A stretch of 64,000 nt of DNA. Origin: Bin55 sp965205965. Its GTDB lineage: Bacteria; Pseudomonadota; Gammaproteobacteria; Pseudomonadales; Azotimanducaceae. The DNA lies in NCBI GenBank assembly GCA_965205965.1, contig CBDBHT010000005.1, positions 165,552-229,551 on the forward strand, written 5' to 3'. The stretch's first letter is position 1. Every line of letters begins with the position of its first letter. The position numbers and the translations under genes are program-made. Under the pieces are notes generated by a model. The model was not told the origin of the DNA. It ran no database searches and worked only from the letters and a program-made list of their open reading frames with translations. Shown one piece after another: positions 24,840 to 34,466 of the stretch.

Positions 24840-26675
24840 ATGTGTGGAATTGTAGGAGCTACTGCACTGCGGGACGTGCCGGAAATTCTACTGGCTGGAC
24901 TGTATCGACTGGAATATCGAGGATATGACTCAGCAGGCATAGCCGTTCAATCTGCAGATGCTAATAGATTCAAACGACTGCGTACACTAGGAAAGGTCAA
25001 TGACTTGGCGGATGCTATGAAAGCGAATCCACTATATGGACGTACAGGATTGGCGCACACAAGATGGGCTACGCATGGTAAACCTAGTGAATTAAACGCC
25101 CATCCACACATTTCGAATGATCAAATTTGTGTAGTACACAACGGCATCATTGAGAATCACGAAGAGCTGCGGAAAGAGTTGCTTGATAAAGGATACAGCT
25201 TCGAATCCGATACGGATTCGGAAACCGTCGCACACTTGATTGATTGGTACTACGGGAATCAAAAGAGTCTTGTTGACGCTGTTAAATTGGCCGCAAAACG
25301 ATTAGAAGGTGCGTATACACTTGGTGCAATGGCCACTAATGAACAAGGACGAATCGTCGCTGCCCGAGTAGGATGCCCCCTAGTTGTGGGAGTCGGTATT
25401 GGAGAACGTTTCATAGCATCCGACGTATTGGCGTTGCGTCCCGTAACCGATCGTTTTGTTTTCTTAGAAGAAGGGGATTTGGTTGATCTAACCGCAGACT
25501 CTATGACGATCTGGAACCTTGACGATGAAACGGTTATCCGAAGTACCGTTCGAGTGACCATTGACGGGAATGAAGTCGACAAGGGTGCCTATCGTCATCA
25601 CATGGCTCGTGAGATTCATGAACAGCCGCTTGTTGTGCGTAATACTTTAGAAAGTCGGCTTGGACGTAATCGTGTAATTGAGCAAGCATTTGGGGTAGAA
25701 GCGTCGAATATTTTTGACAGTACTAAGGCTGTAACAATAGTTGGGTGCGGTACGGCGTACTATGCTGGATGCATAGCGAAGTATTGGATTGAAGATATCG
25801 TCGGCATTCCATGTAATGCTGAGATCGCGTCGGAATTTCGTTATCGACGCACGGTAGTACCCGACGGGAGTCTGTTTCTTTCGCTCTCACAATCGGGAGA
25901 GACGGCTGACACGATTGCTGCGTTACGCGTCGCCCGCAAGAAAAATTTTGTGCACACGGTAACCATAAGCAACGTTCCAACAAGCACGCTTGTGCGAGAA
26001 TCCGATCTCGCATTACTCATGCGGGCGGGGCCCGAAATTAGTGTAGCTTCAACTAAGGCATTTACTGCGATGCTGGTTGATTTGATACTTCTTACGCTGT
26101 TGCTTGCTCGGAGAACTAGCTACTCCGAAAAGCTTGAGATAGAAGTTGTTAAGGCCCTGCGAGGGTTGGACGGAATTGTATCTAAGGTGTTGGAATTGGA
26201 CGACGCCATGTTGAAACTTGCACAGGAATTCGTACATCAGCAGCACGCATTATTCCTAGGCAGAGGCCCGCAATATCCTGTAGCACTTGAGGGTGCATTG
26301 AAGCTCAAGGAGGTTTCCTATATGCATGCTGAGGGTTATCCGGCTGGAGAGCTAAAACATGGCCCGCTGGCACTAGTAGACAGCGATATGCCAGTGGTGG
26401 CGGTGGCACCAAATAACGACCTATTAGAGAAAGTTCAGAGCAATTTGCAGGAGGTACGGGCGCGGGGAGGAAGACTTTACGTGTTCGCAGATGCGGATGC
26501 GGGATTCGAAACATGCGAAGGTGTAACCGTTATTGAAGTGCCGCGAGTACACCCACTTTTAGCTCCGATAATCTACGTAGTTCCATTGCAAATGCTCGCT
26601 TATCACGTGGCGGTTTTGAAAGGTACCGACGTTGACCAGCCTAGGAATTTAGCGAAATCGGTAACTGTTGAATAG
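24840..26675 (+). CDS. glmS: Glutamine--fructose-6-phosphate aminotransferase
   Basis: First step of UDP-GlcNAc synthesis, converting fructose-6-phosphate and glutamine to glucosamine-6-phosphate. It has 611 residues. Cys2 of MCGIVGAT is the glutaminase nucleophile; GLAHTRWATHGKPSELNAHP and NGIIENHEELR complete the N-terminal amidotransferase. Two SIS domains follow (VGCGTAYYAGCIAKY, LSLSQSGETADTIAALR; LFLGRGPQYPVALEGALKLK) and the tail ends in QPRNLAKSVTVE. The sequence is intact and forms a two-gene operon with glmU. Confidence 0.97.
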   Translation: MCGIVGATALRDVPEILLAGLYRLEYRGYDSAGIAVQSADANRFKRLRTLGKVNDLADAMKANPLYGRTGLAHTRWATHGKPSELNAHPHISNDQICVVHNGIIENHEELRKELLDKGYSFESDTDSETVAHLIDWYYGNQKSLVDAVKLAAKRLEGAYTLGAMATNEQGRIVAARVGCPLVVGVGIGERFIASDVLALRPVTDRFVFLEEGDLVDLTADSMTIWNLDDETVIRSTVRVTIDGNEVDKGAYRHHMAREIHEQPLVVRNTLESRLGRNRVIEQAFGVEASNIFDSTKAVTIVGCGTAYYAGCIAKYWIEDIVGIPCNAEIASEFRYRRTVVPDGSLFLSLSQSGETADTIAALRVARKKNFVHTVTISNVPTSTLVRESDLALLMRAGPEISVASTKAFTAMLVDLILLTLLLARRTSYSEKLEIEVVKALRGLDGIVSKVLELDDAMLKLAQEFVHQQHALFLGRGPQYPVALEGALKLKEVSYMHAEGYPAGELKHGPLALVDSDMPVVAVAPNNDLLEKVQSNLQEVRARGGRLYVFADADAGFETCEGVTVIEVPRVHPLLAPIIYVVPLQMLAYHVAVLKGTDVDQPRNLAKSVTVE

Positions 26676-27009
26676 AAGCACATTTATTCTATTCATTGCT
26701 AATGGAACATGCTGACAGGATAAGAAACTCTCAAGAGAAGCCAGTACTGCAAGCGTTTTCATATCCGCCTTCGATATCTTGCATGTCGATGCGGGGGCTC
26801 GGATCGTAGTACCTCTGATTCAGGACTATCGCATATTAGAGTCAAATCATCGGTGGGATTGCTCGTTGTATTTCCGGACGGGTTGACGTAGGTACTGTCG
26901 CACGCGCCGGACAGGGGCGAGGTGTTCCAGACACCACACAGAAGAGAAGGATCAAAACACTCTCCCGCGCCGCAATTAATCGCAAGATTTATTAGTATTT
27001 TTTACACAA
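26676..27009. other. Stretch after glmS without a recognised gene
   Basis: About 330 bases with no credible reading frame. Directly after the glmS stop GAATAGA and TCTATTC (26672-26696) could pair as a weak hairpin in an AT-rich setting. The rest shows no family resemblance and is probably IS-derived filler. Confidence 0.4.
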
Positions 27010-27176
27010 TTATATAAGTATAGGCTCTTATGTATCTACTTGTGTATAGCTTGCCAAATGAGGTGAAAGAAAGTCTGCTTCAATCGATTGTTCAAGCTTG
27101 AATTCCGATCGCATCAACCAGTGCATGTAGTGGTTCAGGTAGCGTGTAGAGACCCCGCGGTGGTGATGGTTCAGCC
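27010..27176 (-). repeat. IS-end repeat, inverted copy of 12060-12200
   Basis: The reverse complement encodes RGVSTRYLNHYMHWLMRSEF and ends in a stop before ATAAGAGCC, matching 12060-12200. It is cut on its right side by the left end of IS256 copy E at 27177, so IS256 was inserted in, or recombined into, this older IS. Confidence 0.6.
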
Positions 27177-27305
27177 GGTTGTGTATAAATTTATCTGCAA
27201 AAACGAAAAACGAGCTGTAACGACAGACGGATGGTTAGAATCTGATGTTTTATCGGGAATGTGGAGATGCCTGGACGCGGAACCGCGTCCAGGCGCGAAT
27301 CATTC

Positions 27306-28564
27306 ATGACACAATTTATCGAAAAGGAGCAAAAAATGATTCGGGAAGATTATACGCACAATGACACGAAGAAGTCGGCATGTCATCATCTGGCGGACGA
27401 TGAGGACTTTGTGAGGCGGCTGGTGCAAGAGACGCTCAACGAGGTGCTGGAGAGTGAGATGACGGAGTTTCTGAGAGCGGGCAAGAGCGAGCCGGACGAA
27501 GACGCGTCAGGGCTACCGTTCCGGATACTACCGGCGCGATCTGACGATGAAGGTGGGCGAGATCGAGCTGAGGGTTCCGCAGGAACGCAGCGGCCAGTTC
27601 AGCACGCGGGTGTTCGAGCGCTATCAGCGTTCGGAGAAGGCACTGGTGGCCGTGCTGTCGGAGATGTATGTGCAGGGGGGTCTCGACGCGTCGGGTGAGC
27701 CGACTGGCGGAAGATCTGTGCGGTCACGAGTTTTCACCGGCGACGATCTCGGCCATGGTGTCGAAGCTGGACGCGTCGCTGAAGGCGTTTGCGGAACGTC
27801 GGCTGGAGGAGGCGTATCCGTATGTGCTGCTGGATGCCCGGTATGAGAAGGTGAGAGAGGAGGGCTCGGTGCGTTCCCGGGCGGTGCAGATTGCCCTCGG
27901 GATTGACGGCGAGGGTCGGCGTCAGGTGCTGGCACCGGAGGTGGCGAACCGGGAAAGCGAAGTGTCGTGGACGGAATTCCTCTCGCATCTGAAGGAACGT
28001 GGCCTGCGGGGAGTCGAGTATGTGGTCTCGGACAGTCATGAGGGATTAAAATTAAAGCATGCGATCTCGAAAGTGCTGCCGACCGCGCTGTGGCAACGGT
28101 GCTGCGTCCATTTTCTGCGCAATGCCAGGGACAAGCTGTCCCGGAGTGCTGATCCCGCGTGTCTGGAGGGTTTGAAACGGTTGTGGGGCTGTGAGCATGT
28201 CGGGGAGGCTCGTGAGGCACTGGGTGCCTGGGTAGCCCGTTGGGGTGATGAGAAAGGGTTTGGCAGGCTAGTGGAATGGGTCGAGGATCATGTCGAGGAG
28301 ACGCTGACGGTGTATCGGCTGCCCAGGGAACATCGCCTGCGGATGAAGTCCACGAACATGCTGGAGCGGTACAACGAGGAGCTCCGCCGGCGAACGCGTG
28401 TCGTCAGGATCTTTCCGAACGCGGAGTCCTGTCTGCGTCTGATCTTGGCACTTGCGGCGGAGACCCATGAGCGGTGGCTGACGGGGCAGCGTTATCTATA
28501 TGACCGGATCGGCGTGGTTCGCGCACCCGAACCGGAATCCGAGACATGGCAGGAGGCGGCATGA
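27306..28564 (+). pseudogene. IS256-family transposase, copy E, two frameshifts
   Basis: Compared with intact copy F, an extra C near 27491 (GAGCCGGACG for GAGCGGACG) and an extra G in a G-run near 27680 shift the frame, and a six-base duplication (GGATTAAAATTAAAGC) near 28050 adds two residues. Conserved parts remain: MTQFIEKEQKMIREDYTHND, YPYVLLDARYEKVREEGSV, RCCVHFLRNARDKLS. Not expressed as one protein. Confidence 0.88.
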
Positions 28565-28586
28565 AACACCCGAAAATTTCGCGCCG

Positions 28587-28620
28587 AGCGGAGACCCGCC
28601 CATATGGGCGGGTCTCCGCT
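28587..28620. terminator. Perfect 34-bp palindrome downstream of the IS256 copy E transposase
   Basis: AGCGGAGACCCGCCCAT followed at once by its exact reverse complement. It lies between the transposase stop and the right IS end and is also present (one bulge) in copy D. In copy F the element is broken inside this hairpin, at 37942. It could act as a terminator or as a structure hindering outside transcription. Confidence 0.6.
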
Positions 28621-28654
28621 CCCACTGGAAGTTGCAGAAAATTCTTGACACAAC

Positions 28655-28850
28655 TCTTCCGTGCTGATACCCGACCCTTCGTCGTTAGTGCCTTCAACTC
28701 TTCACGTTCTTCCGCCGTCAACTTCACCCGATACCTCTTGCTAGTCATCCGGAACTCTCCTTGTTCATCGGGACACCCGAAAACACCCATAATACCCTAC
28801 TAACCTATCAATTCAATTGAGGTGGGCTACTAGGAAGTTTGTCCTATTAG
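28655..28850 (-). pseudogene. IS630-family transposase 5' end, cut at IS256 copy E
   Basis: Read on minus: GGAGAGTTCCGG, then ATG at 28757 encoding MTSKRYRVKLTAEEREELKA and LTTKGRVSARK, a typical IS630 N-terminal helix-turn-helix. The frame is cut by the right end of IS256 copy E at 28654. A CTACTAGG motif near 28830 resembles the ends of the other IS630 relics. Confidence 0.75.
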
Positions 28851-28927
28851 AGAGTGCTCTTGTGTTTCTACGGCGCAGACTGTCAGGCGGTGGTCCGTTA
28901 AGCAGCGATTCTTGAACGCGAAAGAGT

Positions 28928-31900
28928 TTATTGTTTCCGTCCCGGTGATGAACCGACATATCCGACTACCCGCAGGGAAACGGCGTGTTCATTGTTTCCG
29001 TCTCGTCCTTGGCGTCGTTCGCCTTCTAGGTGTACTTCGAACTGATTGTTCCGGGTAAAGCGACTGCCGGCACGATAAGATGGCACTACCCCGCTGGTGT
29101 ATGTGGCATAGGGCGTTAATATGCCACTGCGGCACCAGAAACCGTAGCCCAGTTCCGCTGACACTTGGCTACCGCGATTGATGTTCCACGCACCGACGGA
29201 GGATAGTCCTTCTTTCCACAGTCGTTGCACGCTGCTGGAAGCAATGCCTGAGACGGGCTTCACTTGCAACGCTAAACCAAGATTGTCGGCACCTGGGTCA
29301 ATTTGAATAAGTCCATTTAGACCCCATTTGTCCGGTGTATCACCGACCATTACGCGGCCGTGCGTCTCTAGGGTCAAGCCAATCGCCGGATAAACGTGAG
29401 ACACGCCAACACCAATTTCCGCTCCTAAACTGTCGTCAACGAAACCTCCATCCCGCCGTGCGCCTAGTTCCAGCGACGTCGTGAGAGAGTGCCCGGAGTC
29501 GAAGAGGCGGTGATAGGACCCCGTCAACATCAGACGAATGCGTGAAGCGTCGGCAGTCGCTGCGTTAATCAGTCCGTTGTGTTCGATATCCACTCGCGCT
29601 AGCATAGCGTCACCTTGGAGGTGTAAACTTACTTGTCTGTGTACGTTACTATTCGACACTAACTTGCTACGTCCCCCAACGGAGAGGCCGTGCATTGCAA
29701 GATCGCTTGATTGCTCGGCCCGGCCTTCATCGGCGATGGCCACGTCCCCTCGCCCCTGACCAAAGGCTCCCCACAGGGCGGTACCGTTGGACTGCCAACC
29801 CACATACGGGTGAATACTAGTCAGAGTACTCTCGTAGTATCCAGTACCTGCATCCGCCAGATCGTCGTAGTTGAACTCCCCGTACGACCAGGATGCCGAT
29901 AGTCCCGCCAATGCGTTCGGCCTGAGCAGCGTATCGATACCTAGTTGCGTATTCATCAAGCCGCCTTTCCAAGAGAGACTATCATGGTTGCCATCCAACG
30001 AGTTGTAGCCGCCTTGGGCCCATATTGTCGTTGTGTCCGTCCATGATCTTGCTTTGGTGCGCAGCGGGAAACGTAAAGCCCGAGCAGGCAGCAGCTGTAG
30101 CGGATGGAAAGTTCTAGTGGAAGGCTGACCGGTGATCGCTAACAACGTCTCCAACCAACTCGTCTGACTGTTCCAACGGAAACTCTGCGTATGTGCATCT
30201 GCATGGGACGACATGGCCTCCAGCCGCCTCGCTACAGTAGTATTGATGTTTTCCATGAGACCGAGTGCGTGCCGACCGAGGATTTCTTGATTCAGGCGGT
30301 TCATACGAATGCTGGCTGCCTTGTCGTCATCCGTAAACATCACTGTCGCCGATGCCGGCGAACCTGCTTCGACGGACGCTGGTAGCACACCGAAGGTGAT
30401 GATCAGCGTTTCGTCCTCGGCATTGTTGTCGTCCTGCATGGCCATCAAAGTGAAGGATGAGGAGGAATCACCGCGCACAAATAGCAGGGTGGACGGCATG
30501 TTCTCCACACTGGCTGTTTCCGTGCTGACGATGGGAATTTCCACGATCCGGTCCGCTGCGGGCGACAGCGTGACCGTGATAGTAGTTGTACCACCTTCGT
30601 CCACAGTGTAATCATGCGCGTCGAAACTCGCTTGAAGCACGGCGATGTCAGTCGTACCGAAGCTCGTGGGAGACCAGGGGCCGATCCCCTCGTCGTTCAT
30701 TGCACGCACCTGCGTCTCGTAGGTTCGATTAGAGTCCAACCTGTGAATCGTAGCGGTGACCTGCGTTATCGGTGGAATCAATGCAAGCCACTTTTCGTCG
30801 TCACGTATGCGATATTCCACATCGTAGCTCGAAATCGGGGGGCCGGTGTTTTCAGGTGCCGCCCAAGTGACATGAAGCGCACTGCTGCCAGCTGCGGCCA
30901 CGACAGGCGCGATGGGGGCGCGAGGCGGTTCATTTACATCGATTACCTTGACGGTCACCGACTGCTGATCAGTTTCACTTTCGGGGTCTGCCGCAGTCAC
31001 TATCAACGCGTGTGTTGTTTGTACTTCAAAATTGAGGTCGGCATTCGCACTCACGGTGATTTGTCCGGTCTCCGTGTCAATACGGAACAGTGCCGCATCG
31101 CCTCCCGTCAGGGAATATGTCAGCGTGTCGCCATCCTGATCCACCGCCGTTACCGGGTCCCCAGCCGGGCTTCCGGCGGCCGAGTTCTCGGCTATCTCTC
31201 GTATTGCCGTTTCGTTAGGGAACATGGGCCGATCGTTGACGTCCGTGACGTCGACCGTGACCGACACATCCGCGGTTGCCCCCCTTCCGTCATCGGCCCC
31301 CACTGTCAGGGTATAGGTCATGCGCGTCTCGAAGTCGAGTTCGGTATCCTCGCCCACGGTGATCTGCCCGGTCTCCGCATCGATACGGAACAGTGCCGCA
31401 TCGCCTCCCGTCAGGGAATATGTCAGCGTATCGCCATCCTGATCCACCGCCGTTACCGGATCGCCAATCGGGCTTCCGGCGGCCGAGTTCTCGGCTATCT
31501 CCCGTATTGCCGTTTCGTTAGGGAACATGGGCCGATCGTTGACGTCCGTGACGTTGATCGTGACGGACACGTTCGCGGTCGCCCCCCTCCCGTCGTCGGC
31601 CACTACCTTTAGGGTGTAAGTCATGCGCGTTTCGAAGTCGAGTTCGGTGCCCTCACCCACGGTGATCTGCCCGGTCTCCGCATCGATACGGAACAGTGCC
31701 GCATCGTCCCCCGCCAGAGAATACGTCAACGGGTCTCCGTCCTGGTCTACCGCCGCTATCGGATCACCAATCGGACTTCCGGTGGCCGAGTTCTCGGCTA
31801 TTTCCAATGCCACTGTTTCGTCAGGAAACGAGGGTTTGTCATTAACGTCCGTGACGTTGATCGTGACCGTCATATCTGTGGTCGCTCCCTTTCCGTCGTC

Positions 31901-33850
31901 GGCCACCACCGCCGGGGCATAGGTCGTACGCGTTTCGAAGTCGAGTTCGGTATCCTCTCCCACGGTGATTTGCCCGGTCTCCGCATCGATATGGAACAGT
32001 GCCGCATCGCCTCCTGTCAGCGAATACGTCAGCGTGTCGCCATCCTGATCCACCGCCGTTACCGGATCGCCAATCGAGCTTCCGGCGGCCGAGTTCTCGG
32101 CTATCTCACGGATCGGCATTTCGTCAAGAAACACAGGTCTATCGTTGGCGTCCGTGACGTTGAGCGTGACCGGCACATCTGCAGTTGCTCCCTTCCCGTC
32201 GTCGACCATCACAGTCAGAGTATAGGTCGTGCGCATTTCGAAATCGAGTTCGGTGTTCTTGCCAACAGCGATCTGCCCAGTTTGGGTATCGATGTGGAAC
32301 AGTGCTGCATCAGTGCCCGCCAGAGAGTACGTCAACGGGTCGTCGTCCTGGTCCACCGCCGCTACCGGATTACCAATCGGGCTTCCGGCGGCTGAGTTCT
32401 CGGCTATCTCCCGAACCACCGTTTCATCAGGAAATGCGGGACTGTCGTTGACATCCGTGACGTTGATCGTAACCGGAATGTCTGTGGCTGCTCCCTTTCC
32501 GTCGTTAGCCACCACCATCAGGGCATAGGTCATGCGCGTTTCGAAGTCGAATTCGGTATCCTCTCCCACGGTGATCTGCCCGGTCTCCTCATTGATACGA
32601 AACAGTGCTGCATCGGTGCCCGCTAGGGAGTACGTCAACGTGTCTCCGTCCTGGTCCGTCGCCGCTACCGGATCGCCAACCAAGCTTCCGTGTGTTGAGT
32701 GCTCGGCTATCTCCCGGCTTGCCGTTTCGTTAGGAAACACAGGTCTATCGTTGGCGTCCGTGACGTTGATGGTGATCAAAACGTTCGCACTCTTGCCGCG
32801 GCTATCCTGAGCCGTGACCCGTACAGCGAGCTTGGGTTTGGTCTCAAAGTCAAGCTGCTCACCTTCTCCCACCGTGATTTGCCCGCTTGTCTCGTCGATG
32901 GCGAATAGTGCCGCGTCGGTGCCGGAGAGGGCATAGGTGACCTTGTCCACGTCCGTGGCGACCACCGGAAGACCTACCGCCTCGCCGGGAGCGGCAGCCT
33001 CGGAGATCGTACGTGACTTGCTCTCACCAAACCTCGGAGGTTTGTTCGGTGGTTGCGGTGGTTGCGGTGGTTGCGGTGGTTGCGGTGGTTGCGGTGGTTG
33101 CGGTGGTTGCGGTGGTTGCGGTGGTTGCGGTGGTTGCGGTGGTTGTCCTGGACGAGTCCAATTAGAGTGGTTATTAACACGCGTTCTGAATGGCTGTACT
33201 TTATTGCTAGTGAGATCCTGAAGCGCGTTGCCATTGTACTCAATCATGATATCTGATCCAGCATACACGATCTCGTCCAGGACAATGACGAGAGTCGTGT
33301 TGGTGCGGAAGGATACTTCTCCCTTTTCAATACTGCTTCCATCAACTTCTACAACGAACCGATCTGCGCCAGGTGTCGATGCTGAATCCCCTGCGAGGGG
33401 CTCGCTAAATTCAATCTCGAGATTTCGGCCGTTTGAAAGAACTTCTGTATATTGCAAACGGGGGATTCGATCCACTAGGGTTACCTCTGCTGGATTGGAT
33501 TCAGGACCTACGCCAACCGCGTTCACTGCGCGAACTTCGAAGATGTAGGTTACGTCATATTCCAAGTCACTAGTCACGCCATAACCGCTCTCGCCGGACC
33601 TACCATTAACACTCGTATTGGTCCACTGACCGAACGTCCCTGCTGCTGGTTTCTTGCGGTACTGGTATATAATGATAGTACTGCCGCCGTCTCCTTGTAT
33701 ATTCCATATTAGTACGACAAGGAGTTCACCTCCTATTGCTCGGAGATTTGTCGGTGCTTCCGGTACGCTTTGCGCGTTCGCATGAAGAGCTGGTAAGATC
33801 GCCATTATTAGCAAGCAACATCTTGCTATTGCTTTCCGGAATCTATTCAT
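28928..33850 (-). CDS. Giant cadherin-repeat outer-membrane protein with a beta-barrel-like C-terminus
   Basis: About 1,640 residues from the ATG at 33850, chosen because MNRFRKAIARCCLLIMAILP plus ALHANAQS is a signal peptide; the frame is open 67 codons further upstream. Order: fibronectin III domain (PEAPTNLRAIGG), an SwmB-like domain (EIEFSEPLAGDS), a (Pro-Pro-Gln)n linker, seven cadherin-like repeats of about 100 residues (REIAENSAAGSPIGDPV, FRIDAETGQITVGE, NVTDVNDRP), a second fibronectin III domain (SSYDVEYRIRDDEKW), a Calx-beta-like domain (YTVDEGGTTTITVTLSPAAD) and about 420 residues rich in alternating aromatic strands (TTIWAQGGYNSLDG, GFVDDSLGAEIGVGVSHVYP) that look like an outer-membrane barrel. 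Probably a surface adhesin; it stands alone between IS-rich blocks. Confidence 0.85.
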   Translation of the reverse strand: MNRFRKAIARCCLLIMAILPALHANAQSVPEAPTNLRAIGGELLVVLIWNIQGDGGSTIIIYQYRKKPAAGTFGQWTNTSVNGRSGESGYGVTSDLEYDVTYIFEVRAVNAVGVGPESNPAEVTLVDRIPRLQYTEVLSNGRNLEIEFSEPLAGDSASTPGADRFVVEVDGSSIEKGEVSFRTNTTLVIVLDEIVYAGSDIMIEYNGNALQDLTSNKVQPFRTRVNNHSNWTRPGQPPQPPQPPQPPQPPQPPQPPQPPQPPQPPQPPNKPPRFGESKSRTISEAAAPGEAVGLPVVATDVDKVTYALSGTDAALFAIDETSGQITVGEGEQLDFETKPKLAVRVTAQDSRGKSANVLITINVTDANDRPVFPNETASREIAEHSTHGSLVGDPVAATDQDGDTLTYSLAGTDAALFRINEETGQITVGEDTEFDFETRMTYALMVVANDGKGAATDIPVTINVTDVNDSPAFPDETVVREIAENSAAGSPIGNPVAAVDQDDDPLTYSLAGTDAALFHIDTQTGQIAVGKNTELDFEMRTTYTLTVMVDDGKGATADVPVTLNVTDANDRPVFLDEMPIREIAENSAAGSSIGDPVTAVDQDGDTLTYSLTGGDAALFHIDAETGQITVGEDTELDFETRTTYAPAVVADDGKGATTDMTVTINVTDVNDKPSFPDETVALEIAENSATGSPIGDPIAAVDQDGDPLTYSLAGDDAALFRIDAETGQITVGEGTELDFETRMTYTLKVVADDGRGATANVSVTINVTDVNDRPMFPNETAIREIAENSAAGSPIGDPVTAVDQDGDTLTYSLTGGDAALFRIDAETGQITVGEDTELDFETRMTYTLTVGADDGRGATADVSVTVDVTDVNDRPMFPNETAIREIAENSAAGSPAGDPVTAVDQDGDTLTYSLTGGDAALFRIDTETGQITVSANADLNFEVQTTHALIVTAADPESETDQQSVTVKVIDVNEPPRAPIAPVVAAAGSSALHVTWAAPENTGPPISSYDVEYRIRDDEKWLALIPPITQVTATIHRLDSNRTYETQVRAMNDEGIGPWSPTSFGTTDIAVLQASFDAHDYTVDEGGTTTITVTLSPAADRIVEIPIVSTETASVENMPSTLLFVRGDSSSSFTLMAMQDDNNAEDETLIITFGVLPASVEAGSPASATVMFTDDDKAASIRMNRLNQEILGRHALGLMENINTTVARRLEAMSSHADAHTQSFRWNSQTSWLETLLAITGQPSTRTFHPLQLLPARALRFPLRTKARSWTDTTTIWAQGGYNSLDGNHDSLSWKGGLMNTQLGIDTLLRPNALAGLSASWSYGEFNYDDLADAGTGYYESTLTSIHPYVGWQSNGTALWGAFGQGRGDVAIADEGRAEQSSDLAMHGLSVGGRSKLVSNSNVHRQVSLHLQGDAMLARVDIEHNGLINAATADASRIRLMLTGSYHRLFDSGHSLTTSLELGARRDGGFVDDSLGAEIGVGVSHVYPAIGLTLETHGRVMVGDTPDKWGLNGLIQIDPGADNLGLALQVKPVSGIASSSVQRLWKEGLSSVGAWNINRGSQVSAELGYGFWCRSGILTPYATYTSGVVPSYRAGSRFTRNNQFEVHLEGERRQGRDGNNEHAVSLRVVGYVGSSPGRKQ
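30930..32990 (-). repeat. Seven tandem cadherin-like repeats (about 300 bp each)
   Basis: Seven consecutive units share REIAENSxAGSPIGDPV, QDGDTLTYSLxGxDAALF, ETGQITVGE and NVTDVND. The last Asp-Asn-Asp-type motif of each is calcium-binding in cadherins. Several adjacent units are nearly identical at the nucleotide level (for example around 31200-31260 and 31500-31560), implying recent duplication or gene conversion. Confidence 0.88.
33048..33146 (-). repeat. 9-bp microsatellite encoding Pro-Pro-Gln
   Basis: Ten perfect GGTGGTTGC units (33048-33137) and one variant (GGTGGTTGT) encode a Pro-Pro-Gln array between the SwmB-like domain and the cadherin repeats. The nine-base unit keeps the frame, so the linker can change length without loss of the protein. 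Confidence 0.92.
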
Positions 33851-34051
33851 TTGATTCACGTAGAAGCGACCCCTCGGCTTCACGTACAGCCGCGTATATT
33901 CCGCCCTACCGTCATAAAACCACCTGATCAGCAGACGCGTTATCTCGAAAGGCGTGCTTGTTGTCGGAGAGATTCGGTGCTTGGACCGGCGGTGTTGCCG
34001 AATGTGCCGGAAAGAATGCTGGTTTAGGATCGTTTTAAACTGCCTTACCAT

Positions 34052-34412
34052 AGCAGGTTTCCCCTAGGAGTTAGATGGTTATGATTCCCTTCAAACCATC
34101 GAAAGGAACTAATTGATTTATTTACCTTATAATTTTTATCTTCTTGCTCTTTCCTTGCAGTACTGTGTTAGAGGACACAAGTATACATATCAAGTCTACG
34201 AGTGTAAATATAGTTTAAAAAATTCCAACTCCATAATCTAGCAGTGTTGTTGGTAAATCTGAGCAAAAACTATCTAGTGTCTGGGGAACCCCGTTTTACG
34301 ACGGGTTTAAGCCACTCAATGGTATCCGCGATCATACCATTTGGGGATCATTACGGCGGATGATTTGGTCGCAGGGGTTCAGCAAGTGCGGATAACGTCC
34401 TCCGGCTCGACG
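34052..34412. other. Intergenic region with a dispersed repeat also found at 60812
   Basis: No gene is seen. From about 34273 the sequence CTAGTGTCTGGGGAA...TTTTACGACGGGTTTAAG matches 60812-60865, and weaker similarity (AAGTGCGGAT...) continues to 34412 against about 60945. It is an older IS relic into which the IS4-type element was inserted at 34413. Confidence 0.55.
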
Positions 34413-34466
34413 TCCTTGCAATTAGACACACTTGACAAGAGAGGGGGTGATGTTTACTATATTTGC

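Larger units (their letters stand above)
27177..28654 (+). mobile_element. IS256-family element, copy E (flanks do not match)
   Basis: Full-length element with ends GGTTGTGTATAAATTTATCT and, at the right, AAAATTCTTGACACAAC. The nine flanking bases differ (GGTTCAGCC on the left, TCTTCCGTG on the right). The left flank is an older IS end and the right flank an IS630 start. A simple insertion would leave identical repeats as copy D does, so this copy is likely a recombinant. Confidence 0.88.

Noticed and set aside
24790..24840. glmS ribozyme or riboswitch upstream of glmS
   Set aside because: Only 10 bases separate glmU and glmS, no room for a ribozyme; the element is typical of Gram-positive bacteria.
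20965..28654. Inversion directly between IS256 copies D and E
   Set aside because: Copy D keeps a perfect 9-bp target duplication on both sides, which a crossover through it would have separated. Copy E probably recombined with another copy.
30930..33150. Regular repeats that might suggest a CRISPR array
   Set aside because: The repeats are in-frame cadherin units of about 300 bases and a 9-bp coding microsatellite; no short repeats with unique spacers and no cas genes.
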